From CAVREM01 sp963728825 (GTDB taxonomy: Bacteria > Acidobacteriota > Vicinamibacteria > Vicinamibacterales > CAVVIG01): a DNA stretch of 64,000 nucleotides. A program made the position numbers and the translations under genes. Positions 49,863-58,986 of the stretch are shown here, one piece after another. Each line of letters opens with the position of its first letter. Position 1 is the first letter of the stretch. The DNA lies in NCBI GenBank assembly GCA_963728825.1, contig CAVSLA010000004.1, positions 930,001 through 994,000 on the forward strand, given 5' to 3'. The notes beneath the pieces were generated by a model. The model saw only the letters and a list, made by a program, of their open reading frames with translations. It had not been told where the DNA came from and did no database searches.

Positions 49863-50224
49863 GGCGAAGAACCACAGGCGCCTGCGAAGGAGGATTTGAA
49901 TCTCAAAGGGTGGCTGAGGCCGTGACCCGCGAACCGGGGCGAGTTGTGCTGGGTCCGGTGACGATGTCGGCGCGCTGGACTGCGCACGGCGCGATCGGTC
50001 AGGGATGACTTGGCCCTAAGGCCAACCCGCACTGCCTCGTCGATCTCTGGAGAGAACACAACCCCGGCTGTCGAAACTGGCTGGGCCAGCAGGGACGCGA
50101 CCTGCTCACGCAGGAGCGCATCACGCGGGCACGCATCGGCGAGAAACGCCGCACGCTCGATCTCCGGACGCTGCCGCGCCGCGTGATACAGCGTCTCGAT
50201 CCGCTTCCAGCGCTCGGGTTCCAG
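49856..50224 (-). pseudogene. Ser/Thr kinase N-terminal domain remnant
   Basis: The frame reads LEPERWKRIETLYHAARQR, ERAAFLADACPRDALLREQV and ASLLAQPV. This is the unmistakable start of large Acidobacteriota Ser/Thr kinases (usual form M(T/S)PERW...LYHAAL...FLxEAC...LLAQ), which normally leads straight into the kinase domain. Here there is no ATG at the expected point (CTG 50224-50222), and the frame stops at 49856 without a kinase. It overlaps the start of the neighbouring kinase frame, so it is probably a deletion scar. Confidence 0.68.
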
Positions 50225-50428
50225 ATCAGACTCCGGCGATGCTCACGTGCATCGCGCCGATGCTGCGCCATGCCGCGCCGGCGCCACACCGACACTAACG
50301 CGGATCTCACCTGCGGCTCGGACGAATCTCTCGCATGAGCTGGCAGCTTTCGACTGCTGGGCCTCTCATTTCGAGCGATGCTTCCACCGGCCATCGGTGT
50401 CAGAATCCTCATGGCCGGAGGAGGACGT

Positions 50429-51277
50429 ATGGTGGATCCGATGAGACGCAAGCTCCTGAAGACCGGCGCTGCGGCGGCGGCGGTGGCCGCCACGCCGTCG
50501 GTGCTCGCGCAGCAGAGCGGGGAAGCCGGACGCGTCTACCAGAAAGGGAATGTCCGCATCCGCTATGAGGAGACCGGTTCCGGATTCCCGCTGTTGCTGA
50601 TCCCGGGCGGGGGGTTGAACGGCTCGACGATCGCGGGGATTCGCGGCGGCAATCCCTTCAACACGATCGAGTCATTCAAGGGAGAGTTCCGTTGTGTCTA
50701 CGCTGACCTGCGCAACTCAGCCGGCGAATCCACCGGCCCGCTCGAAGTCGACCGGCCGTGGGATTCCTACGCCGACGACCATCTCGGCTTGATGGATCAC
50801 CTGGGGATCGACAAATTCATGGTGCTCGGCTTCTGCATCGCGGGTCCCTTCATCTGGAACCTGATCAAGCGGGCGCCAGATCGCGTCGTCGCCGCCGTGC
50901 CGGCGCAGCCGGTCGGGTTTCGACCGGAGCTGCCGAACGCCCTTTATGAGAGTCAGACAACCGGCTGGGGCGCACCACTGGTGAAACGGCGCCCGGAGAT
51001 CACGAATGCCATGACGGACCAATTCCTGAACAGAATGTTCCGCAACAACCCGGACTTCGTGTTCACGGTGACGCGCGATTTCGTCAAGGCTTGTCAGACG
51101 CCGGTACTGGTCCTGCCGGACGACACCGCGGGACATTCATTGGCCGTCGCGATCGAGAGCGCGATGCTCGCGCCCAGAGGTCAGCTGAGCATGTACCCCT
51201 GGAAAGACACTCCGGAGAAGATTCCGCTGGCAGTGCGTCACGTTCGCAGTTTCCTGCTGTCGCATCGGCCGGTGTAA
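50429..51277 (+). CDS. Tat-exported alpha/beta hydrolase with Cys nucleophile
   Basis: A 282-aa protein. MRRKLLKTGAAAAAVAATP is a twin-arginine-like signal (RRK). The hydrolase core: LLLIPGGGLNG (oxyanion), VLGFCIAGPFIWN at the nucleophile elbow and VLVLPDDTAGHS (acid and His). The elbow has G-F-C-I-A-G, so the nucleophile would be Cys, as in dienelactone hydrolase, instead of the usual Ser. GGAGGA (50415-50421) precedes ATG 50429. Substrate unknown. Confidence 0.82.
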   Translation: MVDPMRRKLLKTGAAAAAVAATPSVLAQQSGEAGRVYQKGNVRIRYEETGSGFPLLLIPGGGLNGSTIAGIRGGNPFNTIESFKGEFRCVYADLRNSAGESTGPLEVDRPWDSYADDHLGLMDHLGIDKFMVLGFCIAGPFIWNLIKRAPDRVVAAVPAQPVGFRPELPNALYESQTTGWGAPLVKRRPEITNAMTDQFLNRMFRNNPDFVFTVTRDFVKACQTPVLVLPDDTAGHSLAVAIESAMLAPRGQLSMYPWKDTPEKIPLAVRHVRSFLLSHRPV

Positions 51278-51297
51278 AGGCAGAGACCAGGGGACGA

Positions 51298-52200
51298 TCA
51301 TCTCCGAGGGACGTCGAACGTCGTCGTGGCGCCAAGGTAGAGCAGCGCGTCGAACTGATCCTGCAGAGGAGTCCTCCACGCTTCCGGAATAATGAAGACG
51401 GTTGGAGGAAAGAACATGAAGAAGTCGGTCGTCCCCAGTTGTGTGTCGGCGACGTGCACGAGACTCGGCACTGGCCAGCTATCAACATCAGATTGGATTT
51501 CGGAAAGGCTCCGGACATTGGTCCAGATGTTGAAAACCTTGACGCCGTTCGCCTCGAGCAGCGTGACGAGTGAGTGCGCCGTGGGCCTGCGGACGAAGTG
51601 ACCGGCGCCAAAAGTCAGCAGGGCACGGCGGCGTTTTTGGACGACCTCACGTTCGACAAGGCGTGCGACGAACCATTCCCGGTCCGAGACCGGCTTCCCG
51701 CGCAGTTGTGGAAGTTTCTCTTCGCGCAGGCGGTCCGGGTCAGGTGCCCCGAGCAGGATTCGAAGCTGACGCGACTTCGGCAGCGCAGCGTTCACGCGAC
51801 GAACGATCTCAAGAAGTTCGGGTGCAGCTGGCTGGCCTGTCGTTTCGCGCCAGATCCGCTGCTGCGATTCGAGCGGAATATTCTCGCCGGCCACGAAGCG
51901 ATCAATTGAAGACTGGTGTGCAGAGTTCCCCATCTCGATGACAATGTCATTAACGACTGAAGCGAAACCTGGATCGGCGACCAGTGTGTGTAGAAATTCC
52001 TGCTTCTCGCGATGACCGTGCATTTCGCCGACCGCAACAATCGAACGCGACTTGAAAGCTTCGAGAAGCGCCGGGATCGCCTCACGCGCCACGGCCGGTG
52101 TCAGTGCAGCCGGCTGCGAGACGCCGGAGACCGCCAGCGCCAGTGCCAGCAGCCAAAGCAGCAGAGCTCCTGTCGTTCGCTGAAAGTTTCTCATCGACAT
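51298..52200 (-). CDS. ChaN/Tiki-type haem-binding or esterase-like secreted protein
   Basis: A 300-aa exported protein (signal residues 1-28). IVAVGEMHGHREKQEFLHT and VIEMGNSAHQSSIDRF are the His/Glu motifs of the EreA/ChaN/PMT-like superfamily (called 'TIKI/ChaN' here). LLTFGAGHFVRRP contains a third conserved His. Members bind haem (ChaN) or cleave esters (EreA-like). Which applies is not clear. Convergent with the hydrolase at 50429. Confidence 0.75.
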   Translation of the reverse strand: MSMRNFQRTTGALLLWLLALALAVSGVSQPAALTPAVAREAIPALLEAFKSRSIVAVGEMHGHREKQEFLHTLVADPGFASVVNDIVIEMGNSAHQSSIDRFVAGENIPLESQQRIWRETTGQPAAPELLEIVRRVNAALPKSRQLRILLGAPDPDRLREEKLPQLRGKPVSDREWFVARLVEREVVQKRRRALLTFGAGHFVRRPTAHSLVTLLEANGVKVFNIWTNVRSLSEIQSDVDSWPVPSLVHVADTQLGTTDFFMFFPPTVFIIPEAWRTPLQDQFDALLYLGATTTFDVPRR

Positions 52201-52412
52201 TTGTGAGATCGACGATCAAACATAACTAAGCCTACCCCGCCCTGAGTGGACGCGGGCTCGTCGTTCCCATTTCCCGGCAGTCTTCAACGCGATGACTCGG
52301 TACCCGTCGAGCTCTACGGGTAGGCCGGGACGGGTGTCCAGACAGTCTAGCTCGGCACTTCGATTGCACGGCGAACGGCGGGGAGGCTCGGGCCACCATT
52401 TACGAGGTTCAC

Positions 52413-54986
52413 ATGCTCGCTCGTCTCCGCCCGGAGATTATCGCCGCCGGGGTGCTTGCCGCCGTGGTGGGAGCGGACGCGCAGCCCCGCCCGCCCGCCG
52501 ATCCGATTCGGCGCCCACGTCGCCCAGTCGCCGACCGATACATCGTCGTCGTCCACCCACAAGACGACCCGGACGCGATTGCCGCGGCAAGCGCTCAAAT
52601 CGGCGGGGGCCGGATCCGCCGCGTCTATCGTCACGCGGTGCGTGGGTTCTCGATGACGATGCCGGAAGCGGCGGCACAGCGGGTGGCGCGGGACCCGCGG
52701 GTGGCGTATGTCGAGCAGGATGGTGTGACGGTCGGCGACCAGGTGTCCGCACAGTCGTCACCATTCAATTGGGGGCTCGATCGGATCGATCAGAGGGGTC
52801 TTCCCCTCGACGGACAATTTCGCTTCGCGGCGGATGGCTCCGGCGTGAACGCGTATGTCATGGACTCAGGCATTCGCGCGCGCCATCCGGGCTTCGAGGG
52901 CCGCGCCGTCGGCGCGGTCAACGTTACAGACGACGGTATTCCGTCCGATCAAGATTGTGACGGTCATGGGACTCACGTTTCGGGGATCCTGGGCAGCGGT
53001 CCTGCCGGAGTAGCGAAAGGCGTGACGCTGTACTCCGTCAAGGTCCTGAACTGCGAGAGTACCGGAACCTGGAGCGAGTACATTGCCGGCATTGACTGGG
53101 TGATTGCCAACCATCGCAAGCCTGCCGTGATCAACGCCAGCATCGGAGGCGGCTACCTCTCTGCCGTGCACGAGGCGGTGCGAAGAGCGGTTGCGAATGG
53201 GATTACCTTCGTCGCTTCGGCAGGAAACGGCAGCTCCGACGCGTGTGGTGCATTCCCGGGAGCGGTTTCCGAAATCATCGCCGTGGGCAGTTCGAGCGTC
53301 AACGACATCCGAGCCTCTTACTCAAATTACGGCCCATGTGTCGACCTGTTCGCGCCGGGCGTTGACATCACCTCACTATCCAATCTTGACAACGGAAACA
53401 CCGTGAGATCCGGCACGTCGATGGCCGCGCCTCACGTCGCCGGGGCCGCTGCGCTGTACTTGCAACGGCATCCAGATGCCAGCCCGGAGGAGGTGCGAGC
53501 TGCCCTGACCAACGCCGCCACGCGCAATGTCGTCGTGAACGCCGGGCTCGGGCCGAACCTGCTGCTCTATACCGCGTATCTCGGAGATGCAGTGGTTCCA
53601 GCAGTAGCGATCACCAGCCCTGCAGCGGGAGCCACGATTCGGGAAACGGTCACGGCAGCGGCGTCTGCGTCCGACGATGTGGAAATGCGTGAGGTGCAAT
53701 TCCGAGTGTCGGGCACCCTGATTGGGCGTGACGTCACCGCGCCGTATGCCGTTGCGCTGGACACGACGAAGTTCGCCAATGGCGCGCACGTGCTCGAAGC
53801 CCTCGCCGTGGACGTAGCGGGCAACGTGAATCGTCGGACGGTGCCGGTCACCATCCAGAACGTCGCCGCGAGCGGCAGCTGGATCAGCGGCGCGGTCGGC
53901 GGCGGCGACGACGGACACGCTTCCTATGCCGGGTCGACGTTCGTCGTCGAGGGCGGCGGTTCCCAGCTCTGGGGCGCCAGTGACATGTTTCAATTTGCCC
54001 ATCAACCCTGGACTGGCGACGGCGACCTGATTGCGTCCCTCGCGTCGCTGACCCGACCCTCCGATGCAACCCAGGCCATGGCAGGATTGATGTTCCGGGA
54101 ATCACTGGCGTCCGAGTCGCGCCACGTTGCGATCGTGATCAGTTCGGATGGGAAGCTGAAATTCCGGCGGCGGACGCAAACCGGCGGCGACACCGCCAGC
54201 GACGGTCCGGTCACCGGCAGCACCTACGTGCCCAGGTGGTTGAAGCTCTCCCGCCGCGGAAATGTCTTTGCGGCCGCTGTTTCGGCTGACGGCCGTTCCT
54301 GGACCGCTGTCCATGTCCCGCAAACCGTCGCTCTCCCGCAATCGCTGCATGTGGGTGTGCTCGCATTGCGCAGCGGCGGAACTGGTTTGGCGCGAGCGAC
54401 GTTTTCACATCTCGGTCTTGGCCGGGTGCCTGATGGCTGGACGCCGATCGATCTTGGAGCGGTCGGTGCGCCTGGACGGACGGAGCACCTCAACGGGGAA
54501 TTTGTCGTCAAGGCCGCAGGCGCCGAGCTGTGGGGCAGCGAGGACGCCGCGCATTTCGTGCATCGCCAGTGGAGCGGGGACGTCGACGTGATCGCCCGGG
54601 TGACGCACGCGGTGGCGCCGACCGGAAGCGCGGTCGCCCTCGCCGCAGTGTCAATCCGCGAATCGCTGGCGGCGAACGCCCGTCATGCGTCAATGGTGGT
54701 GACGAGTGAGGGCAAGGCCAAGTTCCGGCGCCGGATCGACGTCGGTGGAGCGACGTTGAGTGACGGTCCGTCCGCAGGGTCGGTCACGCTGCCACGGTGG
54801 ATTCGGCTGAGGCGTTCCGGTCAGTACATCACCGCGTATCTTTCAACAGATGGCATCGAGTGGCAGCAGGTTCACACCACGCAGTTGATGCCGCTGTCAA
54901 CGTCGGTCCACGTCGGCCTGCTGGGGCTGCGAAGTGGTGGATCAGCGCTCGCGGACGTTCGCTTCGATCAGGTCGCGATTCGGTGA
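52413..54986 (+). CDS. secreted subtilisin-like protease (S8) with two DUF1349-like repeats
   Basis: An 857-aa protein: signal peptide, I9 propeptide (RYIVVVHPQDDPDAIAAAS), and a proteinase-K-type S8 domain with Asp151 (YVMDSGI), His185 (DCDGHGTHVSG) and Ser336 (SGTSMAAPHVAG); all catalytic residues are present. From about residue 395 there is an Ig-like domain (VAITSPAAGATIRETV), then two ~185-residue copies of a lectin-like DUF1349 domain, each with SRHVAIVIS/ARHASMVVT and WxKLSRRG/WIRLRRSG. Those domains likely bind substrate or a surface polymer. It starts at ATG 52413 after a 212-bp gap. Confidence 0.93.
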   Translation: MLARLRPEIIAAGVLAAVVGADAQPRPPADPIRRPRRPVADRYIVVVHPQDDPDAIAAASAQIGGGRIRRVYRHAVRGFSMTMPEAAAQRVARDPRVAYVEQDGVTVGDQVSAQSSPFNWGLDRIDQRGLPLDGQFRFAADGSGVNAYVMDSGIRARHPGFEGRAVGAVNVTDDGIPSDQDCDGHGTHVSGILGSGPAGVAKGVTLYSVKVLNCESTGTWSEYIAGIDWVIANHRKPAVINASIGGGYLSAVHEAVRRAVANGITFVASAGNGSSDACGAFPGAVSEIIAVGSSSVNDIRASYSNYGPCVDLFAPGVDITSLSNLDNGNTVRSGTSMAAPHVAGAAALYLQRHPDASPEEVRAALTNAATRNVVVNAGLGPNLLLYTAYLGDAVVPAVAITSPAAGATIRETVTAAASASDDVEMREVQFRVSGTLIGRDVTAPYAVALDTTKFANGAHVLEALAVDVAGNVNRRTVPVTIQNVAASGSWISGAVGGGDDGHASYAGSTFVVEGGGSQLWGASDMFQFAHQPWTGDGDLIASLASLTRPSDATQAMAGLMFRESLASESRHVAIVISSDGKLKFRRRTQTGGDTASDGPVTGSTYVPRWLKLSRRGNVFAAAVSADGRSWTAVHVPQTVALPQSLHVGVLALRSGGTGLARATFSHLGLGRVPDGWTPIDLGAVGAPGRTEHLNGEFVVKAAGAELWGSEDAAHFVHRQWSGDVDVIARVTHAVAPTGSAVALAAVSIRESLAANARHASMVVTSEGKAKFRRRIDVGGATLSDGPSAGSVTLPRWIRLRRSGQYITAYLSTDGIEWQQVHTTQLMPLSTSVHVGLLGLRSGGSALADVRFDQVAIR

Positions 54987-55002
54987 GGTCGAGATCGCTC
55001 GG

Positions 55003-55545
55003 TTATCTGGCTGGAGGTGCCTCGCTCGACGGCGGGACGATCTTGTTCAGCCGCATGTAGGTGACCAGGTTCCCGTAATGCTCGTAGGTGTGCGTGGTCA
55101 CGAAGTAGAGGATGCTCAGACGCGGGGTCGGACCGAAGTAGAAGGGAACGCTCTCGCTGCCTTTCTGATCCGTCATTCGCTCCATGACCGACTGGCAATA
55201 GGAGACGCCGTCAGCGAGCGCTTTCACCAGGGCGGCCTTCGTGGTGGCTGATTTCTCGAGTCCCTCCTGCGGCGGTTTGCTGCCCTCAGCGGCGGAGCAC
55301 ATCGCGAAATACGCGTCGGCGATGTGACCGAACAATTGCGAGATCGTCCGAACGTCGGGCGTCGCCCGGAATGAAAAGAGGTTCTCCGGAATCTTGTCGG
55401 CGCTTCGGGTGACGAAGCTGCTGATTCCCGTGAACTGCGCCTTGGCACCGGCACTCAGCGGACTGGTGGCTTGCGCGGAGGCGTCGGCGGGCATCAGGAG
55501 CACGCTGCCCAGTAAGATCGTGAACGCCAATCGGATGTTTGTCAT
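55003..55545 (-). CDS. secreted DinB family protein
   Basis: A 180-aa protein with a signal peptide (residues 1-26, ending ASAQ) and a DinB four-helix fold. ISQLFGHIADAYFAMCSAA and YFVTTHTYEHYGNLVTYMR supply the three His typical of the metal site (HIADA, H/T.xxxH). DinB proteins are usually cytoplasmic thiol transferases or hydrolases, so a signal peptide is a little unusual but recurrent in Acidobacteriota. ATG 55545 has AAGGAG upstream on this strand. Single gene. Confidence 0.85.
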   Translation of the reverse strand: MTNIRLAFTILLGSVLLMPADASAQATSPLSAGAKAQFTGISSFVTRSADKIPENLFSFRATPDVRTISQLFGHIADAYFAMCSAAEGSKPPQEGLEKSATTKAALVKALADGVSYCQSVMERMTDQKGSESVPFYFGPTPRLSILYFVTTHTYEHYGNLVTYMRLNKIVPPSSEAPPAR

Positions 55546-55652
55546 CTGCGCTCCTTCAGGATCACAATATCCGCGATTTCTCGTCTCGCAATGCGCGTGG
55601 TGATGCGGATTGTTCCGCATTGTAGCAGTGTGCCACCCGAGGGGCGTCCCGA

Positions 55653-57267
55653 GTGACCGAAGAGCCTGGTTCCATTCGTCCCGGGCGTGGCGTCGCGCCC
55701 GCGAAGGCACGCCGTCAGGGAGCCGATCGGGGCGGCTCCGGGACGGCGCTGCCGTCGGATGTCGTTGCCGGCGCGGCCCGCCGCGTGCGCGTCGTCGCGC
55801 TCCTCTATGCGGCAACGTTCTTCGTTCTGGGTCCGCTCGCCGCGCTCCTGTCGGGTGATGGGCGCCCGGGGTTCTTCGCCAGCCCGCTCCGTTGGAGCCC
55901 CCCGATAGTCGGCATCGTGACAGCACTGGCGGTAGTGGCGGTCAGCGTCAGTCCCCGATTCGCTGCGAGGACGGTCCTGTTAATCGGACTGCTCTTCGAG
56001 GTGGTGGGCGCCTATGGCATCGCCGCCGCCCGCTATCTCGCCCCCGTCCCGCAGCCGGCGGATGGGCCGGCGGTCTCGTGGGTCGCCGTCTGGATCCTGG
56101 TGTTCGCGACCATCGTGCCCAGCCCGCCTCGCCGCGCGGTGGTGGCGGCGTTGGGAGCGGCCACCGCCGTGCCGGTCATGGTGAGTGCCGGCATGCTGCT
56201 TCGCGACGGCGTGGCGCCTCCCCTCGGCCTGGTGTTCAGGACGTTCGCGCCGTATCTCCTGGTTGTGGCGCTCGCGTACATCTGCGCCCGCGTCATCTAT
56301 CGACTCGGGACCGAGCTGACACACGCGCGTGCGCTAGGGAGCTATCGGCTCGTCGAGCGTCTTGGTCGCGGCGGTATGGGGGAGGTCTGGCGGGCCGAAC
56401 ATCACTTGCTCGCGCGGCCCGCCGCGATCAAACTGATTCGCGCCACGGCCAACGAGCGTCAGGCCGACGAGCTGCGCGCCCGCTTCGAACGCGAGGCCCA
56501 GGCCACCGCGTCGCTGCGCTCGCCGCACACGATCCAGCTCTACGACTTCGGCGTGACGGACGAGGGGAGCTTCTACTACGTGATGGAGCTCCTCGACGGG
56601 TTCGACCTCCACACATTCGTGCAGCGATTCGGTCCCGTCCCCGTGGATCGGGCGCTGCACGTGCTCTCGCAGGTGTGCCACTCGCTGGGCGAAGCGCACA
56701 CGCGGGGCCTCATCCATCGCGACATCAAGCCCGCCAACATCTTCGTCTGCCGCTACGGCCGCGAGGTCGACTTCGTGAAGGTGCTCGACTTCGGGCTGGT
56801 CAAGCCGCTCAGCGGCGACCAGGGCACCACCCAGGTCGATCTCACGGCTGCCCACGTGGCCCGCGGCACTCCTGCGTTCATGGCACCGGAGCAAGCGATC
56901 GGGGACCGGCCGGTCGACACCCGTGCCGATCTCTACGCGCTGGGCTGCCTCGCGGTACTGGCTGGTGACCGGACAGCTCGTCTTCGATGGGCACACCGCA
57001 CTCGACACCCTCGTGAAGCATGCGCACGCCGCGCCATCTGCGCCTTCGCAACGGACGGAGCTCCCGATCCCCAGGAGCTTCGACGACCTCGTGCTGGCGT
57101 GTCTGGAGAAAGACCCGGCGGCGCGACCTGCGACGGCGGATGCCGTCGCGGAACGGCTGTCGGCGATTAACGGGGGGCCGGTCTGGACGCAGGACCGCGC
57201 GCGCGACTGGTGGCAGCTGCACGCACCGACGTCACCTTCAGCTGATCCCTCATCGGGTTTCAATTGA
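55653..57267 (+). pseudogene. transmembrane Ser/Thr protein kinase, frameshifted near the end
   Basis: GTG 55653 opens a frame with a soluble N-terminus, five to six transmembrane helices (about 50-215), then the kinase: LGRGGMGEVWRAEH, AIKLIR, HRDIKPANIF, VLDFGLVKPL and GTPAFMAPEQAI. At DLYALGCLA the frame is lost by one extra base (GCG-G-TAC at 56954-56955) and the next frame continues YWLVTGQLVFDGHTALDTL, VLACLEKDPAARPATA and RDWWQLHAP, ending 57267. The repaired protein is ~537 aa and of the same design as 48444-49862. Without repair the C-lobe is replaced by unrelated sequence. Confidence 0.88.
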
Positions 57268-57409
57268 ATCCGAGCGATGGGCTTCGCGCCGGGCGATTCT
57301 CCGATCGGCGACGATCCGCGTCCCCCGGTCGACGGCTCCTCAGGGCGCAGGGCAGGCGAGATAAGCCGATCGCGTGGACCTCCCAGCAGGCCGGACGCGA
57401 CGGCAGGAA

Positions 57410-57628
57410 CTAGCGTTGTTCGTCCGCTGCGATGGCCGGCGGGAGAGGCGCTGACTTCTTTCGCCGCGCACGTTTTTCGGTCGCAAGCCGATTGGCGTCA
57501 AGTTCCGCCTGGATCTGTGCGATCCGTTCGAACTGGATCTTGAGATCAGCGGTATTCCGCTCCACGGTCTCCTGCAGTTCACGGAGGCTTTCCAGGGCCG
57601 CGTCGAACTGTTCGCGTGTAACGCTCAT
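57410..57628 (-). CDS. small coiled-coil protein, paralog A
   Basis: A 72-aa helical protein: VTREQFDAALESLRELQET, VERNTADLKIQFERIAQIQ and AELDANRLATEKRARRKK. Its central part matches the protein encoded divergently at 57759-57983 (VTREEFD, KRIAQLQLELD). Heptads predict a two- or three-stranded coiled coil. A basic tail suggests nucleic-acid or membrane contact. No functional family is recognised. Confidence 0.68.
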   Translation of the reverse strand: MSVTREQFDAALESLRELQETVERNTADLKIQFERIAQIQAELDANRLATEKRARRKKSAPLPPAIAADEQR

Positions 57629-57758
57629 TCGTTTTGCTCTTTCAGGGTCTCGAAAGGGAAGGAACGATCGTGCGTCTTCTGGGAGAGCTTTGCAAGTTCA
57701 GTCTCGAGACCATTTGCCCCGCCAGCCGGCTCAGCAGTAGCATTAGGACGGGCTCACG

Positions 57759-57983
57759 ATGGCCTTCCTATCAATGCCGCGCCGCCGCAAAGGATCCCGA
57801 CGCCTACCGCGCATCCCGAAGTCACGCCGACTTGACGTGACGCGGGAAGAGTTCGACCACGTCATCGATCTGCTGAACCAACGCGGTGAAGTCGTCGATC
57901 AGATGCGACGCGAACTCGACGTGCAGTTCAAGCGGATCGCGCAATTGCAACTGGAACTCGACGAGATCAAGAAGTCGCGCTAG
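57759..57983 (+). CDS. small coiled-coil protein, paralog B
   Basis: A 74-aa protein with a basic N-terminus (MPRRRKGSRRLPRIPKSRR), then LDVTREEFDHVIDLLNQRG and DVQFKRIAQLQLELDEIKK. Shared order VTRE.FD...F.RIAQ.Q.ELD with paralog A indicates duplication; the two are transcribed away from each other from a 130-bp region. ATG 57759 or ATG 57774 (MPRRRK). Function unknown. Confidence 0.65.
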   Translation: MAFLSMPRRRKGSRRLPRIPKSRRLDVTREEFDHVIDLLNQRGEVVDQMRRELDVQFKRIAQLQLELDEIKKSR

Positions 57984-58081
57984 GCCCGCCATTTAGCGGC
58001 TGACGTGGCTCCTGTCACATTCTGACGCGTTCGGCTCCTTAGTTAGTGAGGCGCTGAAGCCTCCCAACAGGAGACCGAACG

Positions 58082-58966
58082 ATGCGCAAGACACCAAGCC
58101 GCCAGATCCGCGTTATCCCAGCCTTTACGGGCCTCGTTGTGAGCGTCGCCACCCTGGCCTTGGCGGCCATCCCTCCATTCCGGGCGGAGGTGGTTGGCAG
58201 CGGACCGCCGATGGTGCTGATTCCAGGGCTGAATTCGTCTGGCGACGTTTGGAGTGGGGTTGTCGAGCACTTCAACGCCCGGTATACGTGCCACGTGCTG
58301 ACCCTTCCTGGATTCGCCGGCCAGGCTCCGTTGGCGACTCCCTCGCTGGCGACCGTGCGAGACGCCATCCTGGCGTATATCGATGAGCGTCGTCTCGAGC
58401 GGCCGGTCATCGTCGGTCATAGCATCGGCGCGTTTCTGGCATTTTGGATGGCGTCAACCGCGCCAGCCAAAATAGGGTCCGTGATTGCGATCGACGGTGT
58501 GCCGTTTCTGCCGGCGCTCATCGATCCTTCGGCCACCGTCGACTCCGTCAGACCGCAAGCCGAGGCGATGCGCCGGGTCTTGGAGAATGCCTCCTCCGCG
58601 CAGCGCGATCAGATGTCTGCCTTATCGCTGGCGTCGATGATTTCCGATCCCGCGCAGCTCGCGATTGCCCAGGGCTGGGCCGCTCGGTCCGACCCCAGGA
58701 CGACGGCGCTGTCCATGACGGAGCTCATGACGACGGATTTAAGGCCTGACGTCTCTCGCATCGAGGCGCCTGTACTGCTGGTTGCAGCCGGCGCGTGGTC
58801 TGATGCGAATCCGGCGGCGCTCTCGGCCGTCGAGCGGTCCTACGAACGGCAGGTCGCCGGCATCATGCGTCACCGGACGGTGGTCGCGCGGCGGGCGCGC
58901 CACTTCATCATGTTTGACGATCCGTCGTTTCTCATCGCGACGATGGAGGAGTTTCTCGGTCGCTGA
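58082..58966 (+). CDS. secreted alpha/beta hydrolase
   Basis: A 294-aa protein with a signal or membrane anchor (about residues 12-30) and a hydrolase fold: GPPMVLIPGLNSSGDVWSG, VIVGHSIGAFLAFWM (nucleophile Ser in GHSIG), VLLVAAGAW (acid strand) and ARHFIMFDDP (catalytic His). Ser/Asp/His triad appears complete. ACAGGAG precedes ATG 58082. Twenty bases later an ECF sigma factor gene begins, so the two are probably one transcript. Confidence 0.85.
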   Translation: MRKTPSRQIRVIPAFTGLVVSVATLALAAIPPFRAEVVGSGPPMVLIPGLNSSGDVWSGVVEHFNARYTCHVLTLPGFAGQAPLATPSLATVRDAILAYIDERRLERPVIVGHSIGAFLAFWMASTAPAKIGSVIAIDGVPFLPALIDPSATVDSVRPQAEAMRRVLENASSAQRDQMSALSLASMISDPAQLAIAQGWAARSDPRTTALSMTELMTTDLRPDVSRIEAPVLLVAAGAWSDANPAALSAVERSYERQVAGIMRHRTVVARRARHFIMFDDPSFLIATMEEFLGR

Positions 58967-58986
58967 TCGCGCAGCCGCAATCAGAG

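Noticed and set aside
55892..56968. 358-aa frame overlapping the Ser/Thr kinase
   Set aside because: Arg-rich shadow; kinase motifs are on the other phase.
56940..56970. programmed frameshifting in the kinase at 56954
   Set aside because: No slippery heptamer or downstream structure is visible; a one-base insertion explains it.
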